This document shows, piece after piece, positions 1 through 8,411 of a stretch of DNA of 64,000 bases; the first letter of the stretch is position 1, and each line of letters begins with the position of its first letter. The notes under the pieces were generated by a model. That model made no database searches. It was not told where the DNA came from and was given only the letters and a program-made list of their open reading frames with translations. A program made the translations under genes and the position numbers. The stretch is from Corbicula japonica. Its lineage: Eukaryota > Mollusca > Bivalvia > Venerida > Cyrenidae. The stretch is taken from positions 218,669-282,668 of the forward strand of contig JAZAYU010000168.1 in assembly GCA_038501625.1 (NCBI GenBank), given 5' to 3'.

Positions 1-710
1 TTAAATGTCGAGCTTAATCTCGTTCTTCTTCACTCCAGCATCTATTTTGTTGCTGTTAGTCTGTGTTTTTCCTTTGTACTTGGAATATTATAACACTATG
101 CAATCTGTAGGTTCATATTTTTGAGATGGGTATGTAATCAATACCACGCGAGACCGAAGGTCGAGCGTGATGTGGTTTACATACGCAACGAGAAATAATA
201 AGACATTCAGACTGCATAATGCCATAATGTTCCTTTATTGTGTACCTTTCTCGCTCAAAAAAAATTTAAATAAACTAAACAACAAAATTTTAGTCTACAA
301 CGTGGTTTACATAATAGTAGCATTAAAACTATTAACGCGATAGGAAATTTATGAATGGCGAAGAAAATTGATAAATGGCGTAAAATTATCGTAACGGTTG
401 TAAAACAGCGACGTACATTTCCTATTTTGGAGTTCGGTATGTCCCGAAAAAATTACGACAACATAGTTATAAGGTCACATAAAACACCGGAAGGTGCTAG
501 ATAAAACATATGAAAACGACATTGTCCAATACGGAATTTCAAATCTGACGAGTTATATCAACCTTGCAGAATAACGCTGCACTATGCTAAATTCATTCAT
601 GTGTATATAATAAATATATATCTTGTTTATGAACACTTTCGAAAGAAAATGGATACGATTCTCTTATAGCAATTTAGCGGGCATAAGACAAATGATGGTA
701 AAACATTATA
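1..710. other. Left flank, no gene seen
   Basis: AT-rich flanking DNA with no convincing open frame, splice-bounded exon or recognisable repeat end. It ends at the left terminus of the Polinton. The last ~10 bases before the element do not obviously match the six bases after the right end. Confidence 0.6.
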
Positions 711-910
711 AGTAGATAGAAAATGAGAGTTCTGGAACACCCTGAGGGCATTTTTTAACAATAGCCTCTACCAAATATAACAAAGAACTCTACCGTTTAT
801 AACAATGGCCTCTACCATATATAACAATTCCTCTACCACTAGATTGACAATAGGGGGATTAAACAGGTATAATGGAATCATTTAAAATAATTTTATATTA
901 AATAAAACTC

Positions 911-981
<71 letters not shown>

Positions 982-1722
982 ATTATTATTTTAGCAGATA
1001 AATGCGATAAAAGGATTCACATTTATTTGCAACAAAAACTCATCAAAGTGAGTATTACAAAAACTCACTGAAGTGAGCTTTATTCACTGTTACCCGTTAA
1101 ATTAATGAAATGGTTTCTTCTTATTAACGATTTAATCCAGTTCATTCATTGTGCACAGGGGTGTTTTTCAGAAATTAATTAACTGAATCCTGAACTGTGT
1201 GTAGACCCAGAGCAGATGCAAACATTCGGATCAGCTTATCTTTTTATTATTATTATTTAAGCAGATATATGCGATAACGATTAGAGGATTCACATTTATT
1301 TACAACAAAAACTCATCGAAGTGAATATTACAAAAACTCATTGAAGTGAGCTTTATTCACTGTTACCCGTTAAATTTATGAAAAGATTCATTTTCACTAC
1401 GTTATTCACATATTTAACATGTTTAGTATTTAATTTAACAATGTTAATAATAAATATTTGTGACTGACGCTTGAAGAATCAGTATGTTATTCAAATATTT
1501 AAGGTGCCACAATATTCAGTATACGTGTGTGAGAGCGAGGCGTTTTCTGGAGCCGGAGCCTGAGCAAGAGCAAGGATTATGACGTAATACTTAATCCCGG
1601 TGAAGTGCTTGTTAAGGCAATAATTAAATGGATAGTTAATCCTGTCTGGTATGATTAATCCTTGTCAAGTGGATTTTGACACTAATTAAGTGGATAGTTA
1701 ATCCTGTCCGGTATGATCAATC
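711..1722 (+). repeat. Left terminal inverted repeat of Polinton
   Basis: Matches the reverse complement of 14698-15668. From about 750 inward the match is nearly perfect, but the outermost ~40 bases (711-750) match only approximately, with small indels. Inside are: four to five iterations of a ~22-base motif containing CTCTACC and TATAACAA (764-850); a (TTA)n microsatellite at about 912-990, longer than in the right repeat; a ~115-base direct duplication (993-1103 and 1260-1376); and a segment with repeated TTAATCC motifs (1590-1722). The identity stops at 1722. Confidence 0.9.
764..850. repeat. Iterated subterminal motif of the Polinton
   Basis: Four consecutive ~22-base copies, each starting CTCTACC and followed by an A/T run with TATAACAA (768, 789, 810 and 832). 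The same series occurs inverted at 15528-15614. Position and regular spacing suggest integrase or replication-initiator binding sites; this is inference. Confidence 0.6.
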
Positions 1723-1832
1723 TATGTCAACTCGACGTTTTAAACCAGAAAACGACTCGTTTTAAGTTCCATCATTTAAATGAAATAATTGAACAACAGT
1801 CTTCAGTTCTCGAACGAATGCTGTAAGAAAGC

Positions 1833-2255
1833 ATGGCATACCAAACTGAAAGCTCGGAAGTTGCCGAAAGCAAAAAGAGGTGTATGATGGAATTTGCCTT
1901 GCAATTTAGTTACGCACAGGCTGTGATAGAGAATGCAAATAGTATCGCAACGCGTCGCTGCTATGGTTGCGAAATAGACCACCCATCTCAGCGAGAACAT
2001 TCTTGCATTATGCTGAGCGCAGAAGAACGACTCGATTATTACGGTCACGAAGCCTTAGAATCCTTAGATGAGGAAGAGCTGCTGACACAGTGGAAAGCGT
2101 CGATTCAATCTGTGTACAAAGACACTGTGAATAAACTTATGCAGACATTTTTGAACAAGGACTGGCGTGAAACTATGATGAAAACTGACTCTTGGAAACA
2201 TAACATAATGTTAATGGCACGTCGTTTGATAACACTGGAACACAGATTTTGTTGA
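1833..2255 (+). CDS. Polinton small protein with Cys/His (HPSQ) motif
   Basis: A 140-residue predicted protein just inside the left terminal repeat. The ATG has a good context (A at -3, G at +4). Around residues 43-60 there is a compact cluster, C-Y-G-C followed by H-P-S-Q, then H and C, which looks like a small zinc-binding element; the remainder is acidic and helical. I do not recognise an enzymatic domain. It is transcribed away from the terminal repeat and precedes a divergent PC4-like gene. I believe similar CxxC-HPSQ-HxC proteins accompany other invertebrate Polinton-like elements, but this is from memory and unverified. Replication or regulatory accessory is a guess. The frame is open and the codon pattern looks real, so I regard it as a gene of unknown function. 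Confidence 0.7.
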   Translation: MAYQTESSEVAESKKRCMMEFALQFSYAQAVIENANSIATRRCYGCEIDHPSQREHSCIMLSAEERLDYYGHEALESLDEEELLTQWKASIQSVYKDTVNKLMQTFLNKDWRETMMKTDSWKHNIMLMARRLITLEHRFC

Positions 2256-2462
2256 AATATTATTAATTTGTCTGATTTGTATGCATTAAAATGTGTGTAA
2301 TAATCACGTTCTTTATTAATCCATGCAATCTTTATTACATTAAATCTTGAAATCAAACACTCGTTGTTTTTAATTATTTACCCTTATTACAAAAATAACA
2401 ACATTAATTATTTTATTTTCTTTATTGAAAACATATGTAACAGCGAAACAAAAAGGCAATAA

Positions 2463-3038
2463 TCATGTGTACAAATTTGCATTAGGATTGCATTCTGAGC
2501 ACAAATGTGCAACATGGTCTCTGCGTTTATAGCATTGAATATTAAAAGACAGTTCCGGCACAATATTTCGTATGATTGTCACATTTGTTTGAAGTTGATT
2601 AAATTGTTGAAATGTCAGCACAAGTCCTTTCTTCGTTGGAACCACGCATGTTGCATCTTCTGGTAACCAATATTTTCGGATGTTGACGACAGGATATCCC
2701 TGATGTATCGACACATACCAATTTCCTCCCAAGTGAACACATAGTGAAGCTTGTTTATGATCATATTTATCAATGACCTCAGCAATCGATGAAAACTGCT
2801 CCACAAACTCCACAAATCTTGTCAAAGGGAACGCAACGCCTTTCTTGGTTGGATAAGGCTTTCCATCTTCAAAATGTAGCTCTCTTATATGAATGTATTT
2901 TTTACCATCCCATACGCTATCATATACGTAAAGTTCCTTTCCAATCTGCAGCATAAGTCGCGGGTTAAAGTGTTTCTTTTCTGCACTTTTTCTCTCGCCG
3001 GCATTTGACGTCGTCTTTTGAATTTGTTCGGCTGCCAT
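2463..3038 (-). CDS. Tandem PC4-like ssDNA-binding protein
   Basis: Predicted 191 residues, starting at the ATG at 3038. The open frame continues upstream to 3182, but the extra 48 residues are hydrophobic and unlike the rest, so the internal Met is preferred. Two consecutive copies of a PC4/p15-like domain are visible, about residues 26-85 and 98-155. Each has the beta-strand pattern, an I-R-(E/K) motif, a P-T-K-K-G signature and a following aromatic/hydrophobic helix. A C-terminal CxxC with an upstream Cys (C169, C180, C183) may bind zinc. PC4 domains bind single-stranded DNA and normally act as dimers; two in one chain could make an intramolecular dimer. That fits a role as a ssDNA-binding or late-transcription factor during protein-primed replication (inference). 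Two AATAAA-type signals lie downstream on this strand (plus-strand TTTATT, 2410-2425). Confidence 0.72.
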   Translation of the reverse strand: MAAEQIQKTTSNAGERKSAEKKHFNPRLMLQIGKELYVYDSVWDGKKYIHIRELHFEDGKPYPTKKGVAFPLTRFVEFVEQFSSIAEVIDKYDHKQASLCVHLGGNWYVSIHQGYPVVNIRKYWLPEDATCVVPTKKGLVLTFQQFNQLQTNVTIIRNIVPELSFNIQCYKRRDHVAHLCSECNPNANLYT

Positions 3039-3254
3039 TTTGTTTAATTCGGCAATGTTGAAGGATTGAAAAAGTAGTTTGTACTGAAACATATTTATTT
3101 GAACGAAAGTTATATAGAGCAAGTCCAGACATGTCGTCGTGACTGGTGAGCGTTTGCTTTGTTTGAAAACAAAAGGACACACTCATGACGCAATCTCTTT
3201 GTAAGCAAAATAAACATAGTTTCGTTTAATCCCTTGTTTTGTTGTTATGTTGTC

Positions 3255-3437
3255 ATGGAAACTCATTTAATTCCGAAATTTGATTGGACTACACCGATCG
3301 TCTTTCTATGTCGTCATTGTTCGTCATTCTCGCCATATTTTTGTATTTTACACCAGGATTTGGAAGAACATATCCTAAACAGCTACTCAAAAGTATCAAC
3401 CACAACTCTTGATGCGGACTGCTTAGACTTAGATTGA
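3255..3437 (+). CDS. Possible small zinc-finger-like protein
   Basis: A 60-residue frame lying between the divergent PC4-like genes, beginning at an ATG with acceptable context. It contains C-x2-C-x10-H-x5-H, close to C2H2 spacing. It is short, an antisense frame overlaps it, and no homologue is recognised. It may be a genuine small Polinton gene or a leader of the plus-strand transcript. Confidence 0.35.
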   Translation: METHLIPKFDWTTPIVFLCRHCSSFSPYFCILHQDLEEHILNSYSKVSTTTLDADCLDLD

Positions 3438-3573
3438 TGACTGACGTTAAGATCACGATATAGATCGCAACAATCTGTGCCCAGAACGTCACCAGATTTT
3501 TCGCGACTTTTTGCGCGCAAAAACATTGCTGTTCATTCACCGCTGTATTCAAACTTTGAGTAGACATACTGCA

Positions 3574-3846
3574 ATGGCTCAAGCAATGCTAGATATGGAC
3601 AAGACGCTTCCACAACCTTCTAATCAAGTAGGTGAAGTTAAATTCAAGGGAAAATGTAAAGTGGTAATGACTTTAAAGGATGATTATTCTGTGTTGGTGG
3701 TAAGACGTCGGGATAAATTATCGATATGTTTAAGTAAAGGTAGACGAAACCTATCATTGTCTGAAGACTTTCTCCAAGAGCTCTGCGAACTGAAAGAGTC
3801 TATTCTTCTCTGTTGTTCGGTGTTAAAAACCCAACATGGCAAATGA
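3574..3846 (+). CDS. Short PC4-like protein
   Basis: Predicted 90 residues, using the ATG at 3574; an in-frame upstream ATG at 3511 would add 21 unrelated-looking residues. The central segment has the strand pattern of a PC4-type domain: alternating hydrophobics, V-V-R-R-R, then S-K-G-R-R followed by L-S-L-S and a helix ending in C-E-L-K. It resembles each half of the tandem PC4-like protein on the opposite strand. The element would therefore carry three PC4-like units in two genes. The 3' end overlaps the BIR gene by 11 bases in another frame, making this the first gene of the tightly packed plus-strand block. Function is inferred as ssDNA binding; the assignment is weaker than for the minus-strand gene. 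Confidence 0.55.
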   Translation: MAQAMLDMDKTLPQPSNQVGEVKFKGKCKVVMTLKDDYSVLVVRRRDKLSICLSKGRRNLSLSEDFLQELCELKESILLCCSVLKTQHGK

Positions 3847-4240
3847 AAGCGTCGTGTTTAAAACGTGCTTCAGTTCACCACAATACTGCATGTATGAAGA
3901 TCGTTTGGAGACATTCAAGTGTTGGCCGAATCAAATCACGCCGTCAAAATCTGAACTGGCAGAGGCTGGAATGTATTATACTGGGGAAGGAGATATTGTG
4001 AAATGTTTTTGTTGTAATGTTCGCTTATGCCAGTGGCTTAGCACGGACAATGCATGGTCCGAGCACATGAAGTGGTCACCACAGTGTTTATATTTAAAAA
4101 TGGTTGGAAGGAGCCAATTTCCTCATCCACAGGACAATGGGACTTTAAATAAACGGACTAATATTGGATCCGTGTCATTTAGCGGTGGCTTTCCTTGGAA
4201 CGGTAACAAACACTCGCTCGGAACATGGAGACCTACTTAA
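3836..4240 (+). CDS. BIR-domain (IAP-like) protein carried by the Polinton
   Basis: Predicted 134 residues with one baculoviral-IAP-repeat domain at about residues 19-88. Visible hallmarks are the early Arg (R23), the W-P pair (30-31), A-G-M-Y-Y-T-G near 43-50, and the zinc ligands C57, C60, H77 and C84 with H-x6-C spacing. There is no RING finger or second BIR, so it is smaller than cellular IAPs. BIR proteins bind caspases or IAP antagonists and block apoptosis; baculoviruses and other large insect DNA viruses carry them for that reason. In this element it sits between a PC4-like gene and the integrase, overlapping both (11 and 16 bases) in other frames, so it belongs to the element rather than being host sequence. 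The 45-residue tail is low in complexity. A cell-survival role during element replication is inference. Confidence 0.85.
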   Translation: MANESVVFKTCFSSPQYCMYEDRLETFKCWPNQITPSKSELAEAGMYYTGEGDIVKCFCCNVRLCQWLSTDNAWSEHMKWSPQCLYLKMVGRSQFPHPQDNGTLNKRTNIGSVSFSGGFPWNGNKHSLGTWRPT

Positions 4241-5355
4241 GTAAACTGTTTTATGATCCAAAGAGAACAGGCTCATTTAGTGGACCCGAAAAATTGTATC
4301 ATATTGTACAGCAAGAAGGAAAATACAAAATCGGATTGCACAAAATAAAAAGATGGTTACAGAAACAAGACGCTTACAGCTTACAGCGACCAGCAAAACA
4401 TAAATTTAAAAGAAACAGAGTGATTGTTGGTGGACTGAATGATATGTGGGATGTAGATCTAGCATCGGTAGAAAATTTAAAAAAGAACAATGACAATGTA
4501 ATTCATCTTTTAGTGGCCATTGATGTATTTTCAAGATATGCCTATGTGCAGCCGCTGTTGGATAAAAAGGCAGTCAGTGTTATGGGTGCTTTGAAAACTA
4601 TTTTTGCAAACGGAGTTCATCCAAGGACTATACGAACCGATCCCGGTTCAGAATTTCGCAATCAATACGTGAAGAAGTTTTTGAAAACAAACAATGTCTA
4701 CTATTTCAGCACAAAGAATTCCACAAAGGCAAACTATGCCGAACGATTTATAAGAACTTTGCGAAATATGATGTTTATATATTTCCGAAGCAAGAAGACA
4801 TACCGATACATCGATGTACTACAAGATTTAGTATCCAATTACAATCACTCTCCTCATTCATCGCTGGGAAACATGGCGCCTGCCGATGTTGATGCAACAA
4901 ATGAGTCACGATTATGGGAACAACTGTACGTCGACACCGTGAAAATGGGACAGCAGAAACCTAAAATTGTCCAATTGAAACAAAACCGACCTAAATTCAG
5001 ATTTAAGTTGGGTGCTCTTGTGCGAATTTCGCATTTGAAGACCGTCTTCAGGAAAGATTACCAACAAAAATGGACATCTGAAATTTTTAAAGTAGCATCG
5101 AGACGCTATAAGCAAAACATACCGGTGTACTACCTGGTTGATTTTCACAATGAGCCGATAGAAGGATCTTTTTACAGCAGCGAACTTCAGAGAGTCGAAA
5201 AAGATCAAAACAGCCTATGGGAAATTGATCAACTCATCAGAAAAAGGCGACATAAGGGAAAAACACAGTGGCTCGTATCCTTTATTGGCTGGCCAGCCAA
5301 GTTCAACGAATGGATTAATGCAGATGACATAAAACCAGCAGATGAGCAAACATGA
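4225..5355 (+). CDS. Polinton integrase (rve) with chromodomain
   Basis: Predicted 376 residues; retroviral-type integrase that would insert the linear element into chromosomal DNA. The catalytic triad reads as D78 (in W-D-V-D-L), D139 (in R-T-D-P-G) and E173 (in Y-A-E-R-F), giving 60 and 33 intervening residues, as in DDE integrases. The N-terminal ~70 residues form a basic helical region. The C-terminal part, about residues 330-370, has the W-E-I/…/W-L-V-S-F-x-G-W layout of a chromodomain, followed by N-E-W. Chromodomains read histone methylation and direct some integrases to heterochromatin. The start overlaps the BIR gene by 16 bases and the stop overlaps the next ATG as ATGA. The ORF is intact, with no sign of decay. 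Confidence 0.95.
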   Translation: METYLSKLFYDPKRTGSFSGPEKLYHIVQQEGKYKIGLHKIKRWLQKQDAYSLQRPAKHKFKRNRVIVGGLNDMWDVDLASVENLKKNNDNVIHLLVAIDVFSRYAYVQPLLDKKAVSVMGALKTIFANGVHPRTIRTDPGSEFRNQYVKKFLKTNNVYYFSTKNSTKANYAERFIRTLRNMMFIYFRSKKTYRYIDVLQDLVSNYNHSPHSSLGNMAPADVDATNESRLWEQLYVDTVKMGQQKPKIVQLKQNRPKFRFKLGALVRISHLKTVFRKDYQQKWTSEIFKVASRRYKQNIPVYYLVDFHNEPIEGSFYSSELQRVEKDQNSLWEIDQLIRKRRHKGKTQWLVSFIGWPAKFNEWINADDIKPADEQT

Positions 5356-5753
5356 GTCGGTACTGTGTATTCAAAAGCACGGATAACAAAGACATATTTT
5401 TAGATAACCAATCATATTCGTTTAAAGTTCAGATCACGTCTCCTTTAAATCAAAGTGGTCGATGGAAAATGGCGCTGCTTGAGTTCCGTTGTGATAATGA
5501 TTTAAAAGATGAACAATTATACGTTTATTCTAGTATCTGCGCAGGAACTGTTGTTGGAGGAAATACAACCTCGCTTTTGCGCTGGATTCCATCTTTCTCA
5601 GGCAAACCAGTTCAGTTTTATACACTGTGTTACATTCCGATAGTTAGCAGAAACGTAAACACTATACAGTTTGATATAAGAGATAAAGACAATCGACCGG
5701 CTACATTTTTAAAGGGTCCTGCGACTTTGTCAGTTTTATTTCAAGAACAATGA
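5352..5753 (+). CDS. Probable minor capsid (penton) protein
   Basis: Predicted 133 residues, starting in an ATGA overlap with the integrase stop. The sequence is beta-rich and ends with the pattern F-Y-x-x-x-Y-x-P-I, then I-x-F-x-I-R-D, a variable turn, F-x-K-G-P and L-S-V-L-F. I associate this pattern with the single-jelly-roll penton proteins of Polintons and related viruses. It lies in the structural-gene block ahead of the major capsid gene, where a penton is expected. It is short for a jelly-roll protein but sufficient for one sandwich domain. In the particle it would occupy the five-fold vertices. Assignment rests on motif pattern and position, not on alignment. Confidence 0.72.
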   Translation: MSRYCVFKSTDNKDIFLDNQSYSFKVQITSPLNQSGRWKMALLEFRCDNDLKDEQLYVYSSICAGTVVGGNTTSLLRWIPSFSGKPVQFYTLCYIPIVSRNVNTIQFDIRDKDNRPATFLKGPATLSVLFQEQ

Positions 5754-6094
5754 GTAGGAAAATGCTTTATGCACCCGACGTGAAAAAGTGGGAAAAATTT
5801 TACGACGACATGGTCAGTGGAAAATTGGATAGCCGACCAATCTCGTACAACACGCATGCCCGGGGTGGGGAATATCTCATACCGATAGAAAACCGAAGAA
5901 GCAGTCACGTGGTCCAAGATGACGACGTGAAAATAAAAATGGTCTCTCCGGCGCAAATGGCGCTGGAACAAGTTAAATCAGAAGTTAAACGTGATGCGAT
6001 ACAAAAAGGAAATAAAAGAAAGAAAAATCACACGAAGAAACAAAGTGTTAAGAAACGTCACAGCGACAACATCGACGTGTTCAGCAAACAGTAA
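5750..6094 (+). CDS. Basic virion-type protein, unknown
   Basis: Predicted 114 residues, starting in an ATGA overlap with the penton-like gene and ending two bases before the capsid ATG. The first half contains a short conserved-looking stretch (G-G-E-Y-L-I-P-I). The second half is very rich in Lys/Arg (repeated K-R-K-K and K-K-R-H), typical of a DNA-condensing or nuclear-localised core protein. I do not recognise a named family. Position between penton and major capsid genes favours a virion component, possibly analogous to adenovirus core proteins. This is inference from charge and order only. Confidence 0.6.
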   Translation: MSRKMLYAPDVKKWEKFYDDMVSGKLDSRPISYNTHARGGEYLIPIENRRSSHVVQDDDVKIKMVSPAQMALEQVKSEVKRDAIQKGNKRKKNHTKKQSVKKRHSDNIDVFSKQ

Positions 6095-6096
6095 AA

Positions 6097-7410
6097 ATGT
6101 CTTATAGCAGCGATGAAACATTTACTGAGGGACAGCTAGAAGAACTGTCATTGTTTACTTTGCCACCAGTTCAAACAGGAGTTGAAAGAGTATATTGCGT
6201 TGAGAACAGACCAATAAGCCAACTGACGAGTCAAGATGCTGCCATTGAATTCAACATCTCGGGCAATGGAACAGATTACTTAGACCTGCGACGTAGTAAA
6301 CTTTATGTTAAGCTAAAAATTGTGAACGCTGACGGAACTCCTTTAGATCATGATGTAGATGTAGGGGTGTCAAACAACTTACTGCACACCCTGTGGAGTC
6401 AAATTGATGTGTCCCTAGGTGGAAAACTAATAACATCTTCAGACAACAAATACCCATACAAGGCATTGTTTAACGTATTCATGAAGTACGGGGCAGACGC
6501 ACAGAACTACCAGCTTCAGTCTCACTGCTTTTACAAAGACACGGCTGGATTTTTAGAATCTATGGACTTTAATGGCGGGAACTATGGATTTTATAAAAGA
6601 TCGCGTCAGTTTGCCGAAAGCAAGTCGGTGGAACTAGAAGGGTTTCTGCACGAAGATGTGTTTGCAAATAATAACAGATTTATATTAAACGGAGTGGATG
6701 TCAACATAAAACTTTACAGAAACCGAGTTCCATTTTGTTTATTGCACGCCGACTCTTCGAAACAATTCCAAATCATACTGGAAGACGTTATTTTCAAAGC
6801 ATGCAAAGTTAAGATCAACATGGCTGTGCTGCTCGGTCACTCAAAAGCGCTTCAAAAGGTCACGGCGAAATACCCTTTGATCAGATCCGAAGTGAAATCT
6901 ACATCGATACCAGCCGGTCAGATATCATTTGTTTGGGAAGACATGTTTCTAGGCAAGTGCCCTAGACGCATGATAATTGGTTTCGTGAATGCCGCTGCGT
7001 GTGTTGGAACATTAGACAGGAATCCGTTTAATTTTAAGTATTACAATCTGAATCAAATTGGCGTAACGCTTAACGGTGAGAACGTGCACGGACAGCCGCT
7101 TAAATTGCAAACTGGAGACGGCGTTCTATCTCTCTCCACCCTGTATGATGTCAGCGGGAAATGGCAGAAAGACGACGCCATACCATTTGAAATCAGTGAC
7201 ATACAAAGAGGATATGCTCTGTATGCATTTAGCTTGCAACCATATGCCAGTGCACCATTCAGATCTCTGGAAAAGGCAGGACATGTACAACTTCAAGCTT
7301 ATTTCGGACAACCTTTAACAGAGTCGGTCACGGTCATTGCGTTCTGCGAATACGACTCGTGTTTTGAAATCAACGAAGCGAGAGACATAATTCAAAGCAA
7401 TTGCGCTTAA
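6097..7410 (+). CDS. Major capsid protein, double-jelly-roll type
   Basis: Predicted 437 residues. The N-terminus has a Y-C-V-E-N-R-P stretch followed by 'D-Y-L-D-L', 'L-Y-V-K-L-K-I' and 'L-L-H-T-L-W-S-Q-I-D-V-S-L-G', and then a long beta-rich body. I associate this layout with the invertebrate F54H12.2-like family, which occurs with Maverick polymerase and integrase genes and is taken to be their major capsid protein. Length is at the short end for Polinton major capsids. It lies between the basic protein and the ATPase, the usual morphogenesis order. Trimers would form the faces of an icosahedral capsid; actual particle formation by this copy is not shown by sequence. No frameshift or stop is present. 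Confidence 0.82.
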   Translation: MSYSSDETFTEGQLEELSLFTLPPVQTGVERVYCVENRPISQLTSQDAAIEFNISGNGTDYLDLRRSKLYVKLKIVNADGTPLDHDVDVGVSNNLLHTLWSQIDVSLGGKLITSSDNKYPYKALFNVFMKYGADAQNYQLQSHCFYKDTAGFLESMDFNGGNYGFYKRSRQFAESKSVELEGFLHEDVFANNNRFILNGVDVNIKLYRNRVPFCLLHADSSKQFQIILEDVIFKACKVKINMAVLLGHSKALQKVTAKYPLIRSEVKSTSIPAGQISFVWEDMFLGKCPRRMIIGFVNAAACVGTLDRNPFNFKYYNLNQIGVTLNGENVHGQPLKLQTGDGVLSLSTLYDVSGKWQKDDAIPFEISDIQRGYALYAFSLQPYASAPFRSLEKAGHVQLQAYFGQPLTESVTVIAFCEYDSCFEINEARDIIQSNCA

Positions 7411-7411
7411 T

Positions 7412-8077
7412 ATGGAGCAACAGTGGTGGACTTCAAAGGCATTGTTGCCTTTTAAAACGCCGACAACGATTGTTGTATGTGGACCAAGTCAGTCGGGCAA
7501 GAGCACATTTATTCATCGACTTCTTAGCGAAGCACCGGGTATGTTTGACCAGACAACAAAACAGATATTATACTGTTATCAAGAATGGCAACCTATCTAT
7601 ACAAATTTGGAACAAAGCATTGACAATTTGACCATGCACAAAGGGATGCCGAGCAAGGAAAGTTTGGAAACATTGGCTAGAAGTAACAACGAACATTCTG
7701 TTATTGTGCTGGATGACATGCAAATGTCAGTCATGAATTCTGAAGACATGCAATATCTAGTAACCGTACTGGTGCATCACTATAACATGACTGCGATTAT
7801 ATTGCTTCAAAACTTGTTTCCGCGCGGTAAAGTTGCCAGGGACATTTCATTAAACGCTCATTATGTTGTGTTAATGGCAAATAAAAGATCGGTGTCACAG
7901 GTGAAAACATTTGCTCATCAGATTCAAGGAAATGCATCATCTATCATGTCGGCATTTCACAAAGCGACGAGTTTATCATATGGCTACCTGCTTGTGGATT
8001 TAAATCCACATACGGACAAAAAATATCAATTGAGAACAAAGATTTTCATTGGTGAAGATACGATCGTATATAAATAA
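7412..8077 (+). CDS. FtsK/HerA-like genome-packaging ATPase
   Basis: Predicted 221 residues beginning one base after the capsid stop. Walker A is G-P-S-Q-S-G-K-S (residues 24-31). Walker B is V-I-V-L-D-D (about 97-102), and a polar sensor-like segment follows. Length and motif spacing fit the compact A32-type packaging ATPases of Polintons and related viruses, which pump DNA into preformed capsids using ATP. Its 3' end overlaps the next frame if the upstream ATG at 8049 is used. The ORF is intact. Confidence 0.9.
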   Translation: MEQQWWTSKALLPFKTPTTIVVCGPSQSGKSTFIHRLLSEAPGMFDQTTKQILYCYQEWQPIYTNLEQSIDNLTMHKGMPSKESLETLARSNNEHSVIVLDDMQMSVMNSEDMQYLVTVLVHHYNMTAIILLQNLFPRGKVARDISLNAHYVVLMANKRSVSQVKTFAHQIQGNASSIMSAFHKATSLSYGYLLVDLNPHTDKKYQLRTKIFIGEDTIVYK

Positions 8078-8090
8078 TAGACGACGTGAA

Positions 8091-8411
8091 ATGATGGCGG
8101 GAATCAAGGAAATAAAGACGCATTCGACTCTGTTAAAGTTCATTATTGCTTCAAACAAGTTGCAGAGAAAAGCTGTATTAAAAACGTTGGACGATTCGCA
8201 ACTGCAAAGTATTTGCGCAATTATTTTCAACTTTCTAGATGGAACATTTAAAGTGTCGACAGAGCAAATGAAATTATTGGTTCGCTACAAAAAATCCATC
8301 AGACAAATTGCGGAAAAGAAAGTTAAAAGGGGACAGAAACTTCGTCAGCTACAACAAATATCAGAAGTGCTTCCTCATATCTTGAAGGCGGCTTTAAAGT
8401 CACTATCATGA
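8091..8411 (+). CDS. Conserved small helical protein downstream of ATPase
   Basis: Predicted 106 residues from the double Met at 8091/8094; an alternative ATG at 8049 would add 14 residues and overlap the ATPase gene by 29 bases. The protein is helical and basic: a leucine-rich N-terminal helix, a middle L-x-x-I-C-A-I-I-F-N-F-L-D-G segment, then K-K-S-I-R-Q-I-A-E-K-K-V-K-R-G and a leucine/alanine C-terminus. I recall a similar helical small ORF next to ATPase or capsid genes in other invertebrate Polinton-like elements, without a known function. It overlaps the next gene as ATGA. A membrane-active or core role is possible but unsupported. Confidence 0.6.
   Translation: MMAGIKEIKTHSTLLKFIIASNKLQRKAVLKTLDDSQLQSICAIIFNFLDGTFKVSTEQMKLLVRYKKSIRQIAEKKVKRGQKLRQLQQISEVLPHILKAALKSLS

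Noticed and set aside
3038..3182. Longer start for the tandem PC4-like gene
   Set aside because: The extra N-terminal residues are hydrophobic and unlike the rest; the internal ATG is closer to the domain.
7076..7318. Internal 80-residue frame within the capsid gene
   Set aside because: Out-of-frame shadow of the major capsid protein with no recognisable content.
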